Origin: Flavobacteriales bacterium
GTDB lineage: Bacteria > Bacteroidota > Bacteroidia > Flavobacteriales_F > PHOS-HE28
NCBI GenBank assembly: GCA_016718655.1
Contig: JADKCV010000020.1
Coordinates: forward strand, 1 to 64,000
Reading direction: 5' to 3'
Length of the DNA: 64,000 nt
A program made the translations under genes and the position numbers. Positions 42,184 to 51,669 of the stretch are shown in pieces. The notes beneath the pieces were generated by a model that had not been told where the DNA came from, ran no database searches, and saw only the letters and a list, made by a program, of their open reading frames with translations. Each line of letters begins with the position of its first letter. The first letter of the stretch is position 1.

Positions 42184-43860
42184 ATGAGCTTGACGCAGAC
42201 GGAATCGTGGGGGACACGCGTGGGACTGATCCTGGCAATGGCCGGCAACGCAGTGGGCTTGGGCAACTTCCTGCGGTTCCCCGTGCAGGCGGTGAACAAC
42301 GGGGGCGGGGCCTTCATCATCCCTTACCTGGTGTGTTTCCTGCTCATGGGCATCCCCTTGTTGTGGATCGAGTGGAGCATGGGCCGGTTCGGTGGGCGCA
42401 GCAATAACCACAGCACGCCTTTCATCCTCGATACCATGACGAAGCGCTCCTTTTGGAAGTACTTCGGTGTGTTCGGCATCTTCACCAATATCGCTGTGGC
42501 GGCCTATTACTGCTACATCGAGAGCTGGACCATGAGCTACGTGTACCACAGCATCGTGGGCACCTTCGATGGTCTTTCTCAGACGCAGGTGGCGCAGTTC
42601 TTCACCTCGTACGTGGACATCGGTGTGAGCACCACTGGTATCCCCTACGAAGCGGTGATCTTCTACATCCTTTGCCTTGGCCTCAACACCTGGATCCTCT
42701 CGCGCGGCTTGGCCGGAGTGGAGAAGGCGGCCAAGATCGGCATGCCCTTGTTGATCCTCTTCGGGGTGTTCCTGGCCCTTCGCGGTCTTACCCTAGGTAC
42801 CAGCGGTGCAAGTGCCGAAGTCCCCACGGCCAGCGCCTGGGACGGTCTCAACTTCCTATGGACCCCGCAATTCGATAGCCTTAGCAACCCGAAGGTGTGG
42901 CTGGCCGCCGCCGGGCAGATCTTCTTCACTTTGAGCGTGGGTATGGGTACCATCCACTGCTACGCGGCCTATGTCCGCAGCAAGGATGACATCGCGTTGA
43001 ACGCGGTCAGCGCGGGCTTTATGAATGAGTTCGTGGAAGTGGTGCTGGGCAGCTTGATCGTGATCCCCATCGCCGCCGGTTATCTCGGGTTGGATTGGGT
43101 GAAAGAGAATGCTGGCTTCGGCATGGCGTTCCAGACGATGCCCTTCCTGTTCGAGAAATGGGGGCCAGTGCTGAGTGCCGTGGCCGGTGTGATGTGGTTC
43201 GGTCTGCTCTTCTTCGCAGGCATCACCTCCAGCTTGGCCATGGGTACTCCGTGGATGGGCTTCATGCGCGATGAGTTCGGTTGGGGGCGAATGAAAGGTG
43301 CCCTGAGCTTCGGCGCGATCGTCCTCGTCCTTGGCTTGCCCACCGTGATCTTCTTCCAGGAAGGGGTGTTCGATGAATACGACTACTGGGCCGGTACGGT
43401 CGCGTTGGTCGTGTTCGCCTTGGCCGAGACCGTGCTCTTCGCGTGGGTGTTCGGTATGGACAAGGGTTGGAAGGAACTGATGTCCGGTTCCGACCTCCAG
43501 GTGCCCACGATCTACAAGTTCATCATCAAGTACATCACACCGGCCATGCTGCTCGTGGTGTTCCTGGGTGCCCTGTTCACCCCGGCGAACAACGAATGGA
43601 CCGTGGCCTTCCAAGACCTGTTCAGTGGGAACGGCTGGGCGCTGGATAATAGTTCCATCATCAAGACCATCGCGAATACCGGCCTTCACCAACAGTTGGC
43701 CGCGGCTACTGACCCAGCTGAGGTGACACGCCTGACCGACCGCCTGTTCTACACCAACATGGCCAGGATGATCCTGGTGCTCACCTTCGCAGGCCTATCC
43801 GCATTGGTGTATGTTGCCGCACTCCGTCGCATGAAGTCCAACCCATCCACGGTCGCATGA
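42184..43860 (+). CDS. Sodium-dependent transporter, NSS (SNF) family
   Basis: A 558-residue inner-membrane symporter with about twelve hydrophobic helices. The first helix carries the sodium/substrate-binding signature GLILAMAGNAVGLGNFLRFP with the unwound NAVGLGN stretch, followed by GGGAFIIPYLVCFLLMGIPL and WIEWSMGRFGG. Prokaryotic NSS members import amino acids with sodium. The next gene encodes a MetS-like small subunit, which points to the MetP-type methionine/alanine importers. Stop and next start overlap as ATGA. Confidence 0.92.
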   Translation: MSLTQTESWGTRVGLILAMAGNAVGLGNFLRFPVQAVNNGGGAFIIPYLVCFLLMGIPLLWIEWSMGRFGGRSNNHSTPFILDTMTKRSFWKYFGVFGIFTNIAVAAYYCYIESWTMSYVYHSIVGTFDGLSQTQVAQFFTSYVDIGVSTTGIPYEAVIFYILCLGLNTWILSRGLAGVEKAAKIGMPLLILFGVFLALRGLTLGTSGASAEVPTASAWDGLNFLWTPQFDSLSNPKVWLAAAGQIFFTLSVGMGTIHCYAAYVRSKDDIALNAVSAGFMNEFVEVVLGSLIVIPIAAGYLGLDWVKENAGFGMAFQTMPFLFEKWGPVLSAVAGVMWFGLLFFAGITSSLAMGTPWMGFMRDEFGWGRMKGALSFGAIVLVLGLPTVIFFQEGVFDEYDYWAGTVALVVFALAETVLFAWVFGMDKGWKELMSGSDLQVPTIYKFIIKYITPAMLLVVFLGALFTPANNEWTVAFQDLFSGNGWALDNSSIIKTIANTGLHQQLAAATDPAEVTRLTDRLFYTNMARMILVLTFAGLSALVYVAALRRMKSNPSTVA

Positions 43861-43994
43861 ACACCTCCGCATTGATCCTCATGGTGTTGACCCAACTGTC
43901 GGTCATCGCCATAACGGGCTACTTCTTCTACCGGGTGTTCACCACGCCACCGCGTCCTGAACCGGACAGCTTCAGCGAGAACGACCCTGAGTGA
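43857..43994 (+). CDS. MetS-like small subunit of the NSS transporter
   Basis: A 45-residue open frame that begins in the ATGA overlap with the transporter stop. It has one hydrophobic helix (about residues 5-27, ALILMVLTQLSVIAITGYFF) after a short MNTS start and a polar, acidic tail (PRPEPDSFSENDPE). Size, topology and position match the small subunits of methionine/alanine NSS importers (MetS family). Translational coupling supports stoichiometric production with the transporter. It is short enough to be missed by length cut-offs. Confidence 0.75.
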   Translation: MNTSALILMVLTQLSVIAITGYFFYRVFTTPPRPEPDSFSENDPE

Positions 43995-44025
43995 TCCGTG
44001 GTCCCCACTCATCCGTGGATAGGGA

Positions 44026-44970
44026 ATGGATAGGCCAGGTTCCTGGAAGGAAGAGGTCAAGGATGTGTTGAACGTCCACCAAAGCGAACGGCGCGGGCTG
44101 TTCGTTCTGGTCCTGCTTTTCACCGTGATGTTGGCATGGGTGATCCATGAGCAGTGGTTGCGTACGCCGGCCCCCGGTGACGTAGCAGCCATGGAGCGAA
44201 AGGTCCAAGCATGGATCGATGCGCGGGCCGATACTTCGGTCGTGGCGGCGGAATTGAACCCATTCCCATTCGATCCGAACGTACTGGAGCGTGAGGAGTG
44301 GCTCGCTCTGGGCCTCAGTGAACGTCAGGTGGACGGTATCGAACGATACCGCGACAAGGGCGGGCGGTTCCGAACGAAGCGCGACCTGGCCCGCATGTAT
44401 AGCATCCCGGCTGAACAATATGCACGACTTGAGCCGTTCATCCAGCTACCGGATAGTCTTCCGAAGCGTACTTGGGACCGCCACGAACAAAAACGCTCTT
44501 TTGAACCACGACCCGCATTCGCGGAACGGCCCAAAGAGTCCGATGAACGCACGTATCGTGAGCGACGACCCGTGGAAGTGAACACGGCGGATTCCGCGGT
44601 TTTGGTCGCTTTGCCCGGGATCGGCCCAGCATTCGCAAAGGGTATCCTGAAGTACCGCGACCGCCTTGGCGGCTATCATCGATTGGACCAACTCGCCGAA
44701 GTGTATGTGTTGAAGGATAAGCCTGATGCCATTGCGCGACTGAACACGCTGTTGGTGGTGGATAGCATGATGGTTCGCAAAGTGCCGATCAACACCTGCT
44801 CCGTTGAAGAACTGGCGGCACATCCCTATGCGGGTTGGAAGGTGGCCAAGCCTCTGATCGCCTACCGCGATCAGCACGGACCATTCTCCAGCGTTCAGGA
44901 TATCACAGCCTGTCAGGCGGTGGGAGAGGACGTCTTCCGTAAACTTGCGCCCTATCTCACCGTGGAGTGA
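44026..44970 (+). CDS. Helix-hairpin-helix (ComEA-like) membrane protein
   Basis: A 314-residue protein with an N-terminal membrane helix (about residues 25-43, GLFVLVLLFTVMLAWVIH) and then three helix-hairpin-helix segments: LGLSERQVDGIERYRDKGG, the ComEA-like VEVNTADSAVLVALPGIGPA with FAKGILKYRDRLGGYHRLDQ, and a third ending DVFRKLAPYL. HhH motifs bind DNA backbone, and a membrane-tethered HhH protein suggests a role in DNA uptake or envelope-associated DNA binding; no competence genes are nearby. Its stop overlaps the GTG start of apt (GTGA). Confidence 0.85.
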   Translation: MDRPGSWKEEVKDVLNVHQSERRGLFVLVLLFTVMLAWVIHEQWLRTPAPGDVAAMERKVQAWIDARADTSVVAAELNPFPFDPNVLEREEWLALGLSERQVDGIERYRDKGGRFRTKRDLARMYSIPAEQYARLEPFIQLPDSLPKRTWDRHEQKRSFEPRPAFAERPKESDERTYRERRPVEVNTADSAVLVALPGIGPAFAKGILKYRDRLGGYHRLDQLAEVYVLKDKPDAIARLNTLLVVDSMMVRKVPINTCSVEELAAHPYAGWKVAKPLIAYRDQHGPFSSVQDITACQAVGEDVFRKLAPYLTVE

Positions 44971-45503
44971 TCCCAACGTTGGAACAACGGCTCAAGGCCG
45001 CCGTACGCGATGTCCCCGACTTTCCGAAGCCGGGCATCCTGTTCCGCGACATCACCCCCGTGCTGGAGGACCCCGTTCTCTGTCACGCTGTGTTGGACGG
45101 ATTCATGGATGCCCTTAAGGGTGGACCCATCGATGCGGTGGCCGGGGTGGAGAGCCGTGGATTCCTCTTCGGACTGCCTTTGGCCATGCGCCTCGGTGTG
45201 CCTTTCATCACAGTGCGCAAAAAGGGCAAGCTGCCTTACCGTACCGTCAGCTACAGCTATGACCTGGAATATGGCAGCGCGGCCATCGAGATGCACGAGG
45301 ATGTGCTGAAGCCCGGCATGAACGTACTGGTGCACGACGATCTGCTGGCCACCGGCGGTACAGCGGCAGCAACCGCCGAACTCATTCACATGCAGGGTGC
45401 ACGGACCGCCGGGTTCGCCTTCCTGATCGAACTATCCTTCCTTGCAGGCGTTGACCGGTTGAAGCCCTATGGCGCCGGCATCACCCGCTTGGTGACCTAC
45501 TGA
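44967..45503 (+). CDS. apt: Adenine phosphoribosyltransferase
   Basis: Salvages adenine to AMP using PRPP. The 178-residue product shows the family opening RDVPDFPKPGILFRDITPVL, the GVESRGFLFGLPLA loop, the flexible-loop KKGKLPYRTVSYSY and the PRPP-binding motif VLVHDDLLATGGTA. It starts with GTG at 44967, overlapping the HhH gene by four bases, and is followed three bases later by the acyl-CoA dehydrogenase start, so the three genes form an operon. Confidence 0.93.
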   Translation: MIPTLEQRLKAAVRDVPDFPKPGILFRDITPVLEDPVLCHAVLDGFMDALKGGPIDAVAGVESRGFLFGLPLAMRLGVPFITVRKKGKLPYRTVSYSYDLEYGSAAIEMHEDVLKPGMNVLVHDDLLATGGTAAATAELIHMQGARTAGFAFLIELSFLAGVDRLKPYGAGITRLVTY

Positions 45504-45506
45504 ACC

Positions 45507-46652
45507 ATGGAATTCCACACCACCGAAAGTCAGACCATGATCGCACAGGCCGTGCGTGACCTGTGCGAACGCGAGCTCCGTCCCCATGTGATGGAATGGG
45601 ACGAGGCCCAGCACCTGCCCATCGACCTACTGAAGAACCACTTCGGTCCGGCCGGCATGTTGGGTGTGTTGGTGCCCGAGGAGTACGGAGGCGCCGGCCT
45701 CAGCTATTTCGAGTACATCACCACCATCGTGGAGGTGACCAAGGTATGCAGCAGTGTGGGCCTCAGCGTGGCCGCGCACAACAGCCTGTGCACCGGCCAC
45801 ATCCTACAGTTCGGCAACGAGGAACAGAAGCGGAAGTGGCTACCCAAGCTCGCCACCGGCCAATGGCTGGGCGCCTGGGCCTTGACCGAACCCAACACCG
45901 GCAGCGACGCCATGCGCATGAAGTGCACGGCGCGTAAAGAGGGCAATGAGTGGGTGTTGAACGGTACGAAGTGTTGGATCACGCACGGGAAGAGCAGCGA
46001 TGTGGTGGTGGTGATCGCCCGCACCGGCGAGCTGCTGGACAGCAAGGGCATGACCGCTTTCGTGGTGGAGCGTGGTACACCAGGGTTGAAAGCCGGTAAG
46101 AAGGAGAATAAGCTGGGCATGCGCGCCAGCGAGACCGCCGAGGTCATCTTCGATGAGTGCCGTATCCCTGCTGATAATGTCCTGGGCAAAGAGGGAGAGG
46201 GCTTCCAACAGGCGATGAAGATCCTGGACGGGGGGCGGATAAGCATAGCCGCCCTCAGCCTGGGCATCGCCAAAGGCGCCTACGAAGCCAGTGTGAAGTA
46301 TGCCAAGGAACGCGAGCAGTTCGGCCAACCCATCGCCAACTTCCAAGCCATCGCCTTCAAGTTGGCCGATATGGCCACGCGGATCGAAGCCGCCGAGTTG
46401 TTGACCTTGCAAGCAGCCGACCTGAAGAACAGGCATAAGAAGATGACCACCGAGAGCGCCATGGCCAAGTACTATGCCAGCGAGGTGTGCGTGTGGGCCA
46501 GTAACGAGGCGGTGCAGATCTTCGGAGGGTACGGTTACACCAAGGACTTCCCGGTCGAAAAGTTCTACCGCGACAGCAAGCTCTGCACGATCGGCGAAGG
46601 CACCAGTGAGATCCAAAAGCTGGTGATCAGCCGAAATGTGCTCAAAGGTTGA
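45507..46652 (+). CDS. Acyl-CoA dehydrogenase
   Basis: A 381-residue FAD enzyme of fatty-acid or branched-chain acyl-CoA oxidation. Visible are the N-terminal helical domain (MLGVLVPEEYGGAGLS), FAD-binding WALTEPNTGSDA and WVLNGTKCWITHG, REQFGQPIANFQAIAFKLAD, and the C-terminal FGGYGYTKDFPVEKFYRD with the catalytic Glu in IGEGTSEIQKLVI. The substrate chain length cannot be read with confidence; the pattern is closest to short-chain (butyryl) dehydrogenases. Confidence 0.93.
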   Translation: MEFHTTESQTMIAQAVRDLCERELRPHVMEWDEAQHLPIDLLKNHFGPAGMLGVLVPEEYGGAGLSYFEYITTIVEVTKVCSSVGLSVAAHNSLCTGHILQFGNEEQKRKWLPKLATGQWLGAWALTEPNTGSDAMRMKCTARKEGNEWVLNGTKCWITHGKSSDVVVVIARTGELLDSKGMTAFVVERGTPGLKAGKKENKLGMRASETAEVIFDECRIPADNVLGKEGEGFQQAMKILDGGRISIAALSLGIAKGAYEASVKYAKEREQFGQPIANFQAIAFKLADMATRIEAAELLTLQAADLKNRHKKMTTESAMAKYYASEVCVWASNEAVQIFGGYGYTKDFPVEKFYRDSKLCTIGEGTSEIQKLVISRNVLKG

Positions 46653-46683
46653 CGGGACCACCCAACGCTTTCCACGAGACCAC

Positions 46684-46713
46684 TTGGATTATTCATCACG
46701 GGTGCTATATTTG
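46684..46713 (+). promoter_or_regulatory. Bacteroidetes-type promoter of rpsU
   Basis: TTG at 46684-46686, a 19-base spacer, and a perfect TATATTTG at 46706-46713, located 24 nt before the rpsU ATG. This is one of the two clearest promoters in the window. Confidence 0.8.
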
Positions 46714-46737
46714 CGCCCCCGAAAGAAGAAAACGACC

Positions 46738-46929
46738 ATGCTGATCATCCCAGTGAAGGAAGGCGAGAGCATCGATAAGGCGCTCAAGAAATTCAAGAAG
46801 AAGTTCGAGCGCACCCAGACGATGCGTCAGCTGCGTAAGCGTCAGAGCTTCACAAAGCCCTCCGTGTCCCGTCGCAAGGAGATGATCCGAGCCGCGTACA
46901 AGCTCGGCATGCAGACCGAACAGGAATAA
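46738..46929 (+). CDS. rpsU: 30S ribosomal protein S21
   Basis: A 63-residue, very basic small-subunit protein (KKFKKKFERTQTMRQLRKR). It acts late in small-subunit assembly and in initiation; in Bacteroidetes S21 is also implicated in hiding the anti-Shine-Dalgarno sequence. The ATG at 46738 gives the conserved MLIIPVKEGESIDKALKKF start; an upstream ATG at 46636 lies before the promoter and is rejected. Confidence 0.95.
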   Translation: MLIIPVKEGESIDKALKKFKKKFERTQTMRQLRKRQSFTKPSVSRRKEMIRAAYKLGMQTEQE

Positions 46930-46948
46930 TCCTGTCGTCCGTGCGTTG

Positions 46949-46986
46949 AAGAAGGGGAAAGGTCCTATGGGACTTTTCCCCTTCTT
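46949..46986 (+). terminator. Terminator after rpsU
   Basis: A 17 bp stem (AAGAAGGGGAAAGGTCC with its complement, one G-T pair), four-base loop, then TGTTGTTG. It ends just before the recombinase ATG. Confidence 0.75.
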
Positions 46987-46994
46987 TGTTGTTG

Positions 46995-47912
46995 ATGCCC
47001 ATTGATCGTTACCTGGACCATCTCGCTTACGAGAAGCGCTGCAGTGCGCACACCGTGCTGGCCTACCGGCGCGACCTGGTGCAGTTCGTGGCCTTTCTTT
47101 CCGGTCATGGAGGTGTTCCGATCGAACGGGCTACCGACCGGATGATCCGGCTGTGGATGATGCAGTTGATGGAGCAGGGAACCGGTCCGCGATCGGTGAA
47201 CCGCAAATTGAGCGCATTGAGGGGATACTACCGGTTCGCAAAGCTGGTTGGCGAGGTGACCAGCGAGCCCACCGCATTGATCGACCCACCCAAGACCCCC
47301 AAACGGTTACCTGAGTTCGTAGAGGAGGTCCGGATGGAACGGCTGTTCGAAGAACTGAAGTGGCCCGAAGGATTCAAGGGGGATACGGATAGGGTGGTCC
47401 TGGAGGTCCTCTACGGTACCGGAATGCGTTTGGCCGAACTTCTCGGATTGACCGTCGGGGACGTCGATCTGGAAAGGAGTGCCGTACGGGTCCTGGGCAA
47501 AAGGAACAAGGAACGCATCATTCCGCTCGGGGACAGGCTGGTGGACCTGCTGGCAGGGTACCTGGCTACGCGGAAAGGCCGTTTTGGCACCTTGGAGCCC
47601 CGGCAGCCGCTGTTGGTCGATGAAAAGGAGAAACCCTTGGCCCGACGCAGCGTACAACGCTTGGTAGTGCATTACCTTAGTGGGGTCACCTCCCAGCATA
47701 AACGATCGCCGCATGTGCTTCGACATACCTTCGCTACTCACCTGTTGGAACATGGCGCTGACCTCAACGCCGTAAAGGAATTGCTGGGACATGCAGGATT
47801 GGCAGCCACACAGGTGTACACGCACAATACGGTCGAAAAACTCAGAAAAGTCCACGCTCAAGCGCACCCACGAGGGGGCGGGGGCGTTCCCATGAAACCA
47901 AATGAACCCTAG
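46995..47912 (+). CDS. xerC: Tyrosine recombinase, XerC/XerD type
   Basis: A 305-residue site-specific recombinase with the phage-integrase N-terminal SAM-like domain (YLDHLAYEKRCSAHTVLAYR) and the catalytic domain. Active-site residues are visible: Arg in YGTGMRLAELLGL, Lys near GKRNKERIIPL, HxxR in HVLRHTFATHLL, His in LLGHAGLAATQ and the Tyr nucleophile in VYTHNT. XerC-type enzymes resolve chromosome dimers at dif. ATG 46995 is used rather than the run of TTG codons just upstream. The order rpsU, xerC, hpf, tRNAs, tuf is, as I recall, usual in this phylum, which supports a housekeeping Xer role rather than a mobile element. Confidence 0.88.
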   Translation: MPIDRYLDHLAYEKRCSAHTVLAYRRDLVQFVAFLSGHGGVPIERATDRMIRLWMMQLMEQGTGPRSVNRKLSALRGYYRFAKLVGEVTSEPTALIDPPKTPKRLPEFVEEVRMERLFEELKWPEGFKGDTDRVVLEVLYGTGMRLAELLGLTVGDVDLERSAVRVLGKRNKERIIPLGDRLVDLLAGYLATRKGRFGTLEPRQPLLVDEKEKPLARRSVQRLVVHYLSGVTSQHKRSPHVLRHTFATHLLEHGADLNAVKELLGHAGLAATQVYTHNTVEKLRKVHAQAHPRGGGGVPMKPNEP

Positions 47913-47916
47913 TACC

Positions 47917-48221
47917 ATGAACTTGAACGTGCATTCGATCCATTTCGACGCAGATAACAAGCTGGTCACCTTCATTCAGGACAAACTGTCCAAGCTTCAT
48001 CAGTTCCACGACAACATCTTGAGCGGGGAGGTCTTCCTGCGCTTGGAACATGATGGTGAGAACCGTGAGAACAAGGTGGTGAGATCCGCCTAGCGGTACC
48101 CGGTCGGGAGCACTTTGCGAAGCGCCAAGGCAAGAGTTTCGAAGAGGCCGCCATCGGAGCAGTGGAAGCACTACGCAGCCAGGTGGAACGGGCCAAGGAG
48201 CGCCTACGCCAGGCATCCTGA
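47917..48221 (+). CDS. hpf: Ribosome hibernation-promoting factor, frameshifted
   Basis: HPF/RaiA binds the 30S decoding centre and stabilises idle ribosomes. The first part reads VHSIHFDADNKLVTFIQDKL ... LRLEHDGENRENKVV and then hits a stop at 48093. One base inserted in GGTGGTGAGATC (about 48076-48083) restores EIRLAVPGREHFAKRQGKSF then EEAAIGAVEALRSQ and a stop at 48219-48221, giving a normal ~100-residue short HPF. Because the restored half is perfectly conserved, a sequencing deletion is more likely than a real mutation. ATG 47917 gives the family start MNLNVHSIHF. Confidence 0.85.
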
Positions 48222-48265
48222 GGCTTGGAAACATCCGTGTCACCCTGTCGCTAGGCCGGGTGGGG

Positions 48266-48293
48266 CAAGGCCACGAAGCAATTCGTGGCCTTG
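48266..48293 (+). terminator. Terminator after hpf
   Basis: A 12 bp perfect stem (CAAGGCCACGAA / TTCGTGGCCTTG) with a GCAA loop and a following TTGTTTG. The tail merges with the -33 element of the tRNA promoter. Confidence 0.75.
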
Positions 48294-48296
48294 TTG

Positions 48297-48327
48297 TTTG
48301 GTGGTGATCGGGATCTTGCTACATTTG
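48297..48327 (+). promoter_or_regulatory. Promoter of the tRNA-tuf operon
   Basis: TTTG at 48297-48300, exactly 19 bases, then TACATTTG at 48320-48327: a textbook Bacteroidetes promoter. The first tRNA begins 67 nt downstream of the -7 box. Confidence 0.8.
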
Positions 48328-48394
48328 CAGCCCCTTTCCGGCCCATCCGGTCGTGGAGGGGACTTGAAAGAGCGTTCTTTTCCTTGTTGTACAG

Positions 48395-48467
48395 GCCAAT
48401 GTAGCTCAGCTGGTAGAGCAGCTGATTTGTAATCAGCCGGTCGGGGGTTCGAGTCCCTTCATTGGCT
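48395..48467 (+). tRNA. tRNA-Thr (anticodon TGT)
   Basis: A complete cloverleaf: acceptor GCCAATG pairs with CATTGGC, anticodon stem-loop CTGATTTGTAATCAG with TGT, and the GGTTCGAGTCC T-arm. The discriminator is T; CCA is not encoded. Confidence 0.95.
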
Positions 48468-48483
48468 CCGAGAGCCGATCAAA

Positions 48484-48569
48484 GGGGAGATACCCAAGTG
48501 GCCAACGGGGGCAGACTGTAAATCTGCTGCTTCACAGCTTCGTAGGTTCGAATCCTGCTCTCCCCACCA
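48484..48569 (+). tRNA. tRNA-Tyr (anticodon GTA)
   Basis: A class II tRNA with a long variable arm. Acceptor GGGGAGA pairs with TCTCCCC, anticodon GTA in GACTGTAAATC, T-arm GGTTCGAATCC, discriminator A and an encoded CCA. Confidence 0.95.
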
Positions 48570-48641
48570 CTCGTTCGGAGCCGATACCGCCGCTTCCAGG
48601 CAGGTATTCCGAAGTGGAGGAGGATCCCAAGCCGGCACTAT

Positions 48642-48714
48642 GCGGGAGTAGCTCAGTTGGTAGAGCATCAGCCTTCCAAGCTGAACGTCGCGGGTTCGAG
48701 TCTCGTCTCCCGCT
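48642..48714 (+). tRNA. tRNA-Gly (anticodon TCC)
   Basis: Acceptor GCGGGAG pairs with CTCCCGC; the anticodon loop CTTCCAA carries TCC; T-arm GGGTTCGAGTC. CCA is not encoded. Confidence 0.95.
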
Positions 48715-48802
48715 CTAAGGTCGATCAGGCGCCATTATCCAGGCGCATGGTAGGCTCCAACACCGGTCCCCCACCCAGGGGGTCGGAGAAATTTCGATAA
48801 AG

Positions 48803-48877
<75 letters not shown>

Positions 48878-48981
48878 GTAGCTCTGAATGGCTAAGCTGC
48901 ATCCGACCCTGGTCGGAGAGGCCCTGTACAGCAAAGTGAAGGACCGATACAGAACACGAACAACCCAACGACCGAACGACA

Positions 48982-50169
<1,188 letters not shown>

Positions 50170-50192
50170 TAACGCACATAGCCATTGGTGGC

Positions 50193-50224
50193 AGGGCCGA
50201 TCCTCCGTAAGGTGGATCGGCCTT
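50193..50224 (+). terminator. Hairpin after tuf
   Basis: A 12 bp stem with one mismatch (GGCCGATCC...GGATCGGCC) and a GTAA loop, followed by TTCG. It may partly separate tuf from the tRNA-Trp/secE segment. Confidence 0.6.
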
Positions 50225-50257
50225 CGCCGCCGATAGGAGAGAAGGAAAAGATACCCT

Positions 50258-50330
50258 ACGGGTGTAGCTCAATTGGTAGAGCGAAGGTCTCCAAAACCTT
50301 AGGCTGCGGGTTCGATTCCTGCCACCCGTG
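50258..50330 (+). tRNA. tRNA-Trp (anticodon CCA)
   Basis: Acceptor ACGGGTG pairs with CACCCGT; anticodon loop CTCCAAA contains CCA; T-arm GGGTTCGATTCC; discriminator G. It sits between tuf and secE, as in many bacteria. Confidence 0.95.
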
Positions 50331-50351
50331 CCCAACGAAGATCATAACAAC

Positions 50352-50585
50352 GTGGCAAGCTTCAAGACATACCTGAGCGAGAGCTATAACGAGCTCATGA
50401 ACAAGGTGAGTTGGCCCACCTGGAAGGAACTCCAGGGCAGCGCCATCGTCGTTCTGGTCTCTGCTCTCATCCTTTCGGTGATCATCTTCCTGATGGACTA
50501 CATCTTCGGGGTCCAGAACATGGGACCGAGCGATACCAATCCCTGGAAGGGGATGTTGGGGTTCATCTACAAACTCATGAACTGA
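50352..50585 (+). CDS. secE: Preprotein translocase subunit SecE
   Basis: A 77-residue clamp subunit of the SecYEG channel. It has the conserved amphipathic segment ELMNKVSWPTWKELQGSA and one membrane helix (IVVLVSALILSVIIFLMDYI). I choose GTG at 50352 (family start xxFKTYLSESYNEL); a GTG at 50328 would overlap the tRNA-Trp gene. nusG starts right after its stop. Confidence 0.93.
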   Translation: MASFKTYLSESYNELMNKVSWPTWKELQGSAIVVLVSALILSVIIFLMDYIFGVQNMGPSDTNPWKGMLGFIYKLMN

Positions 50586-50586
50586 G

Positions 50587-51138
50587 ATGGCAGCGGGCAC
50601 CAAGAAGTGGTATGTGATCCGGGCCATCAGCGGCAAGGAGAAGAAGGTGAAGGAGATGGTGGATCTGGAAGTGTCCCGCTCGAACATGGGTACACACATC
50701 TCACAGGTGCTCATCCCCATGGAGAAGTTCTACCAGATCCGCGAAGGCAAGAAGGTGAGCAAGGAGCGCAACTTCTTCCCCGGTTATGTGCTGATGGAGG
50801 CCGATCTCACCGGCGAGATCGCCCACACCATCAAGAACATGCCCAACGTGATCGGCTTCCTGGGTGCAGAAAAGGGTGGAGATCCGGTGCCTTTGCGTCA
50901 GAGCGAGGTGAACCGTATCCTGGGAACCGTCGATGAGTTGGCCGATGCGGACGCTACGAACCACAATCCCTACCATGTAGGGGAGGGTGTGAAAGTGATC
51001 GATGGTCCTTTCAACGGTTTCAACGGAGTGATCGAAGAGATCAACGAGGAGAAGAAGAAATTGAAGGTCATGGTGAAGATCTTCGGACGTAAGACCCCGC
51101 TGGAGTTGAGCTTCATGCAGGTGGAAAAGGAGGTCTGA
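50587..51138 (+). CDS. nusG: Transcription termination/antitermination protein NusG
   Basis: A 183-residue RNA polymerase-binding factor. The NGN domain starts WYVIRAISGKEKKVKEMV and contains NFFPGYVLMEADL and NVIGFLG; the KOW domain has EGVKVIDGPFNGFNGVIEEI. Co-transcribed with secE. Confidence 0.97.
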   Translation: MAAGTKKWYVIRAISGKEKKVKEMVDLEVSRSNMGTHISQVLIPMEKFYQIREGKKVSKERNFFPGYVLMEADLTGEIAHTIKNMPNVIGFLGAEKGGDPVPLRQSEVNRILGTVDELADADATNHNPYHVGEGVKVIDGPFNGFNGVIEEINEEKKKLKVMVKIFGRKTPLELSFMQVEKEV

Positions 51139-51221
51139 TCACCGTGATAACCACGAATAGCAAGCAAACCCGTCCGAGCTGACCGTCAGGAAAGCGTTAC
51201 GAAGGACACAAATCAAGAACA

Positions 51222-51659
51222 ATGGCAAAGGAGATCGCAGCGTTGATCAAGCTGCAAGTGAAGGGTGGCGCGGCCAACCCATCGCCCCCCATCGGCCCCG
51301 CACTGGGTGCCAAGGGCGTGAACATCATGGAGTTCTGCAAGCAGTTCAATGCGCGCACGCAGGACAAGCCAGGAAAGGTATTACCGGTGGTGATCACCGT
51401 TTACGGCGACAAGTCGTTCGACTTCATCATCAAGACCCCGCCCGCAGCGGTGCAGATCATCGATGCGGCCAAGATCAAGGGTGGCAGCGGTGTTCCACAT
51501 AGTAAGAAAGTAGGCAGCATCACTTGGGAACAAGTGAAGGCCATCGCTGAGGACAAGATGCCCGATCTGAACTGCTTCAAACTGGAGAGCGCCATGAGCA
51601 TGGTGGCTGGTACGGCACGCAGCATGGGTGTAACCGTGACCGGAGATAAACCCTTCTGA
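51222..51659 (+). CDS. rplK: 50S ribosomal protein L11
   Basis: A 145-residue rRNA-binding protein of the GTPase-associated centre. Conserved IKLQVKGGAANPSPPIGPAL and GVNIMEFCKQFNARTQ at the N-terminus and the RNA-binding C-terminal domain ending MGVTVTGDKPF. The 83 nt upstream may hold the L1 regulatory site, but I cannot identify it with confidence. Confidence 0.97.
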   Translation: MAKEIAALIKLQVKGGAANPSPPIGPALGAKGVNIMEFCKQFNARTQDKPGKVLPVVITVYGDKSFDFIIKTPPAAVQIIDAAKIKGGSGVPHSKKVGSITWEQVKAIAEDKMPDLNCFKLESAMSMVAGTARSMGVTVTGDKPF

Positions 51660-51669
51660 ACCAAGCACC

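Noticed and set aside
46995..47912. A mobile element integrase with a tRNA attachment site, given the tyrosine recombinase near a tRNA cluster.
   Set aside because: No direct repeat of a tRNA 3' end or foreign cargo is visible, and the rpsU, recombinase, hpf, tuf order fits a housekeeping Xer gene.
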